Shown here: piece by piece, positions 34,496-36,917 of the stretch
Position numbering within the stretch: the first letter of the stretch is position 1
How the letters are laid out: every line of letters begins with the position of its first letter
Origin: Chloroflexota bacterium
Lineage (GTDB): Bacteria; Chloroflexota; Dormibacteria; Dormibacterales; Dormibacteraceae
Assembly (NCBI GenBank): GCA_005889085.1
Contig: VBDS01000045.1
Location: 1-36,917, forward strand
Reading direction: 5' to 3'
Length of the DNA stretch: 36,917 nucleotides
Notes under the pieces: generated by a model
What the model saw: only the letters and a program-made list of their open reading frames with translations
Database searches by the model: none
What the model was told of the DNA's origin: nothing
Position numbers and translations under genes: made by a program

Positions 34496-35772
34496 CGGCA
34501 GTCCAGACCAGGTCGTTCCACATCTGGACGATCGGATGCCAGATGAACTCGGCGGATTCCGAGAGCCTCGCCCGGCGGCTCCTTGCCGCCGGCTACGTCG
34601 AGGACTCGCTCGACCGGGCTGACGTCGCGATCCTCAACACGTGCGTCGTGCGCCAGGCATCAGAGGACCGCGTGTACTCCAAGCTCCATGAGTTGAAGGA
34701 ATGGAAGACCGAGGCGCGCACCATCGCGGTCACCGGGTGCATCGTCGCCAAAGAAGGCGATGGCCTGCGCCGGCGGTTTCCACATCTCGACGCCGTCGTA
34801 CCCATCGGCGACTACGAGGCCTTCGTCGCCGGCCTCGAGGCTCGGTATGACTACTCGCAGGGTGAGCCGCTGCCACATTCGGGGCGGACCGGCATCAGTC
34901 ACTTCGTCCGTGTCATCCAGGGGTGCGACCACAACTGCACGTTCTGCATCGTGCCCAGCGTGCGAGGCCGGGAGAAGCATGTGCCGATGACATCGGTCGT
35001 GGACGAGTGTCGCCAGGCCGTGGCGGCAGGGGCGAGAGAGGTCGTCCTGCTTGGTCAGAACGTCGATGACTACCGAGACCCGGACGGCCGGGGCGGCCTC
35101 GCCGCGCTCGTTCGCGAGGTCGAAACCATCCCTGGACTGAGGCGCCTTCGCTTTCTGACGTCCCATCCGCAGGACCTGGAGCCACAGCTGCTCGAGGTCA
35201 TGGCCTCGAGTGATGTCGTGTGCCGCGAGCTGCAGCTTCCAGTCCAGTCGGGTGATGACACGGTTCTGAAGCGGATGGCCCGTGGTTACCAGACGCGGCA
35301 CTATCGCGCCATCGTCGAGAATGCGCGTCGCCTCATGCCCGACATCGGACTGGTGACGGACGTGATCGTTGGGTTCCCGGGCGAGACCGAGTCCGCCTAT
35401 CTCAACACCCGGGCGCTCGTTGAAGAGATCGAGTTCGACGTCGTCCACATCGCCATGTACTCGCCTCGGCCAGGCACGTATGCAGCGACAAAGATGTCCG
35501 ACGACGTGCCTCAAGAAGAGAAGCTGCGCCGCCTGAACGACCTCCTGGCGCTGCAGCGCGAGATCGCCGCCCGGAAAACGGCGAGGTGGATCGGACGGGA
35601 CGTCGAGGTGCTGATCGAGGGACGGGATGAGCTGCACCGTCCGTACGGGCGAATCCGGCAGGGCAAAAGGGCGAACGTGCTGCGGGCCGGTGACATCGCG
35701 CCAGGCGACGTGATCAACGTGCGCATCCTCCAGGCCACTGCAGGCCAGCTCACAGGAATGCCCGCGGCTTGA
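34492..35772 (+). CDS. miaB: tRNA-2-methylthio-N6-dimethylallyladenosine synthase MiaB
   Basis: MiaB is a radical-SAM methylthiotransferase modifying A37 of tRNAs. From CTG 34492 it has 426 residues. The N-terminal cluster cysteines are Cys 16 (in TIGCQMN), Cys 51 (LNTCVVR) and Cys 83 (VTGCIVA). The radical-SAM cluster is Cys 145, 149 and 152 in GCDHNCTFCIVP. A C-terminal TRAM domain follows (KTARWIGRDVEVLIEG). The ATG at 34543 would remove Cys 16, so the conventional start cannot be right. GCQMN and the overall layout favour MiaB over MtaB or RimO. The stop overlaps the mutS start (TTGA). Confidence 0.94.
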   Translation: MTAVQTRSFHIWTIGCQMNSADSESLARRLLAAGYVEDSLDRADVAILNTCVVRQASEDRVYSKLHELKEWKTEARTIAVTGCIVAKEGDGLRRRFPHLDAVVPIGDYEAFVAGLEARYDYSQGEPLPHSGRTGISHFVRVIQGCDHNCTFCIVPSVRGREKHVPMTSVVDECRQAVAAGAREVVLLGQNVDDYRDPDGRGGLAALVREVETIPGLRRLRFLTSHPQDLEPQLLEVMASSDVVCRELQLPVQSGDDTVLKRMARGYQTRHYRAIVENARRLMPDIGLVTDVIVGFPGETESAYLNTRALVEEIEFDVVHIAMYSPRPGTYAATKMSDDVPQEEKLRRLNDLLALQREIAARKTARWIGRDVEVLIEGRDELHRPYGRIRQGKRANVLRAGDIAPGDVINVRILQATAGQLTGMPAA

Positions 35773-36917
35773 ACGTCCCAGCTACCCCGGTGATGCGGCA
35801 GTACCGGGAGGCAAAAGAGGCTCACCCCGACGGGATCCTGCTGTTCAGGCTCGGCGACTTCTATGAGATCTTCTTCGAGGATGCCCAGGTCGCCGCGCCG
35901 ATCATGGGCGTGCAGCTTACGTCGCGGCCGCTGGGCAAGACCGGCCGCTATCCGATGTGTGGCGTGCCTCACCACGCGTGGCAGTCGTACGTAGGAAAGC
36001 TGCTGCGCGCGGGACACAAGGTAGTGATCTGCGACCAGGTGGAAGCGGCGAGCAAGAACAAGATCGTGCGCCGCGACGTCACCCGTGTCCTCACACCGGG
36101 CACTGTCGTCGAGGATGCGTACCTCGAACCGTCGCGCCGCAACTATCTCGTCGCGGCATGGTCGCGTGGAAGCGACGCCGGGATCGCCGCGTGCGAGGTT
36201 TCCACTGGCGAGCTTCTGCTCTGCCAGCTGCACAAAGACCGATTGCAGTCCGAGCTCGAACGCCTCGCGCCGGCCGAGCTGCTCGCGCCTCCTGACATCG
36301 ACGAATACAGGTTCGACCCTGTCCGCGGCCAGCAGCGACTAAAGGATTTGCTGGGAATCGCGTTTCCGGCCTCGGTTGGAGCCCAGGACGCGCCGCTGGC
36401 GGTGGGAGCAGCCGGCGTCGTGCTCGATTACCTGAAGCAGAACCAGAGCCGCGTCGTTCCGGGCTCCTTCACAGTGCGGACCTATTCGCCCGACCTCACG
36501 ATGCCTCTCGACGCTGCAACGGTGCGCAACCTCGAGCTGCCTGCGCTCGTCTCGCTGATGGACCGCGCGTCAACCCCGGTCGGAGCGCGTCAGCTGCGCG
36601 CTTGGATGGGCGCGCCCCTTCGCGATGCGGAGTCGATCCAGCTGCGCCTGGCGGCGGTGGACGAGCTGGTGTCGGCGCCCGGACTTAGGGATCGCCTGCA
36701 GGCGGCGTTGAAGCCGGTCGGCGATCTCGAACGCCTCGTCTCGCGGGCGGTCCAGGGCCACGCTTCGGCGCGAGAGCTCGTCGGCCTGCGGCGCTCGCTC
36801 GCCGCCATTCCGGACGTGCAGGAGGCTCTGAGCGCCTGCTCGGCCCTGGTGACGCGGGACCTGGCCGGCGAGGTCACCGCGGCGCCGGAGCTGGCGGGCA
36901 CCCTCGCTCGTGCGCTC
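35769..36917 (+). CDS. mutS: DNA mismatch repair protein MutS, 5' part
   Basis: MutS recognises mismatches and starts repair. The window holds the first 383 codons and then ends. The N-terminal mismatch-binding domain is clear: TPVMRQYREAKEAHPDGILL followed by RLGDFYEIFFEDA. This contains the Phe-x-Glu element (F in GDFYE) that stacks on the mismatch, so it is MutS1 rather than MutS2. The connector domain and the start of the lever domain (TVRNLELPALVSLMDRASTPVGARQLRAWM, about 255-285) follow. TTG 35769 overlaps the miaB stop; ATG 35793 is an alternative that would trim eight residues. The ATPase domain lies beyond the edge. The miaB-mutS order matches Bacillus. Confidence 0.95.
   Translation, partial: MNVPATPVMRQYREAKEAHPDGILLFRLGDFYEIFFEDAQVAAPIMGVQLTSRPLGKTGRYPMCGVPHHAWQSYVGKLLRAGHKVVICDQVEAASKNKIVRRDVTRVLTPGTVVEDAYLEPSRRNYLVAAWSRGSDAGIAACEVSTGELLLCQLHKDRLQSELERLAPAELLAPPDIDEYRFDPVRGQQRLKDLLGIAFPASVGAQDAPLAVGAAGVVLDYLKQNQSRVVPGSFTVRTYSPDLTMPLDAATVRNLELPALVSLMDRASTPVGARQLRAWMGAPLRDAESIQLRLAAVDELVSAPGLRDRLQAALKPVGDLERLVSRAVQGHASARELVGLRRSLAAIPDVQEALSACSALVTRDLAGEVTAAPELAGTLARAL

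Overview
The window is a dense, almost entirely plus-strand block of bacterial housekeeping genes. It holds 38 protein genes, only one of them on the minus strand, with no rRNA, tRNA, CRISPR array, prophage or transposase. The DNA is visibly GC-rich, and many genes begin with GTG or TTG at overlapping stop/start junctions. RNase Y, RNase J, SpoVS, YmdB, a family-4 Fe-S uracil-DNA glycosylase, MutS and a Gram-positive-type SOS box occur together, with no sporulation genes. That points to a Terrabacteria lineage outside Firmicutes. An uncultured Chloroflexota- or Dormibacterota-like bacterium fits best, but this is inference from gene content.

Layout. 1-2.5 kb: yebC (3' end) and ruvC-ruvA-ruvB (Holliday junction processing). 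2.5-5.4 kb: a structured intergenic region, a DUF2905 membrane protein, secD-secF. 5.5-12.5 kb: rimP-nusA-ylxR-infB-rbfA-nrnA-truB-ribF (ribosome maturation, translation initiation, RNA decay, FAD synthesis). 12.5-15.9 kb: a three-gene lipid-type cassette (GlpB-like flavoprotein, alkylglycerone-phosphate-synthase-like flavoprotein, diacylglycerol-kinase-like protein). 15.9-17.3 kb: a gamma-glutamyltransferase with a frameshift. 17.3-20.1 kb: rpsO and pnp with structured intergenic DNA. 20.1-23.5 kb: dapB, an unknown membrane protein, asd, dapA (diaminopimelate/lysine). 23.4-25.7 kb: uracil-DNA glycosylase and RNase J. 25.7-26.4 kb: two convergent zinc-ribbon genes separated by a palindromic repeat. 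26.4-31.6 kb: ftsK, a pgsA-pncC fusion, recA (SOS promoter), recX. 31.7-36.9 kb: rny with a structured leader and an intrinsic terminator, then ymdB-spoVS-miaB-mutS (5' part).

The order nusA-ylxR-infB-rbfA-truB-ribF-rpsO-pnp-asd-dapA-rnj-ftsK-pgsA-cinA-recA-rny-ymdB-spoVS-miaB-mutS follows the Bacillus subtilis chromosome. The ribF-to-rpsO interval is where the lipid cassette and the GGT gene have been inserted.

Most notable observations. (1) Several genes appear to start at non-standard codons placed right after good Shine-Dalgarno sites and overlapping the upstream stop: ATA in ATAG for nrnA and the diacylglycerol-kinase gene, CTG in CTGA for miaB and probably ribF. (2) The GlpB-AGPS-DAGK cassette suggests ether-lipid or glycerolipid chemistry. 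(3) PgsA and PncC (CinA C-terminal domain) are fused in one reading frame next to recA. (4) A palindromic CCTCCCCATTCATGGGGAGG-type repeat occurs twice, with a degenerate copy covering the pnp ribosome-binding site. (5) Two genes carry single +1 frameshifts, either assembly errors or real lesions. I found no wholly new multi-gene system; the lipid cassette and the start-codon usage are the best candidates for something undescribed.
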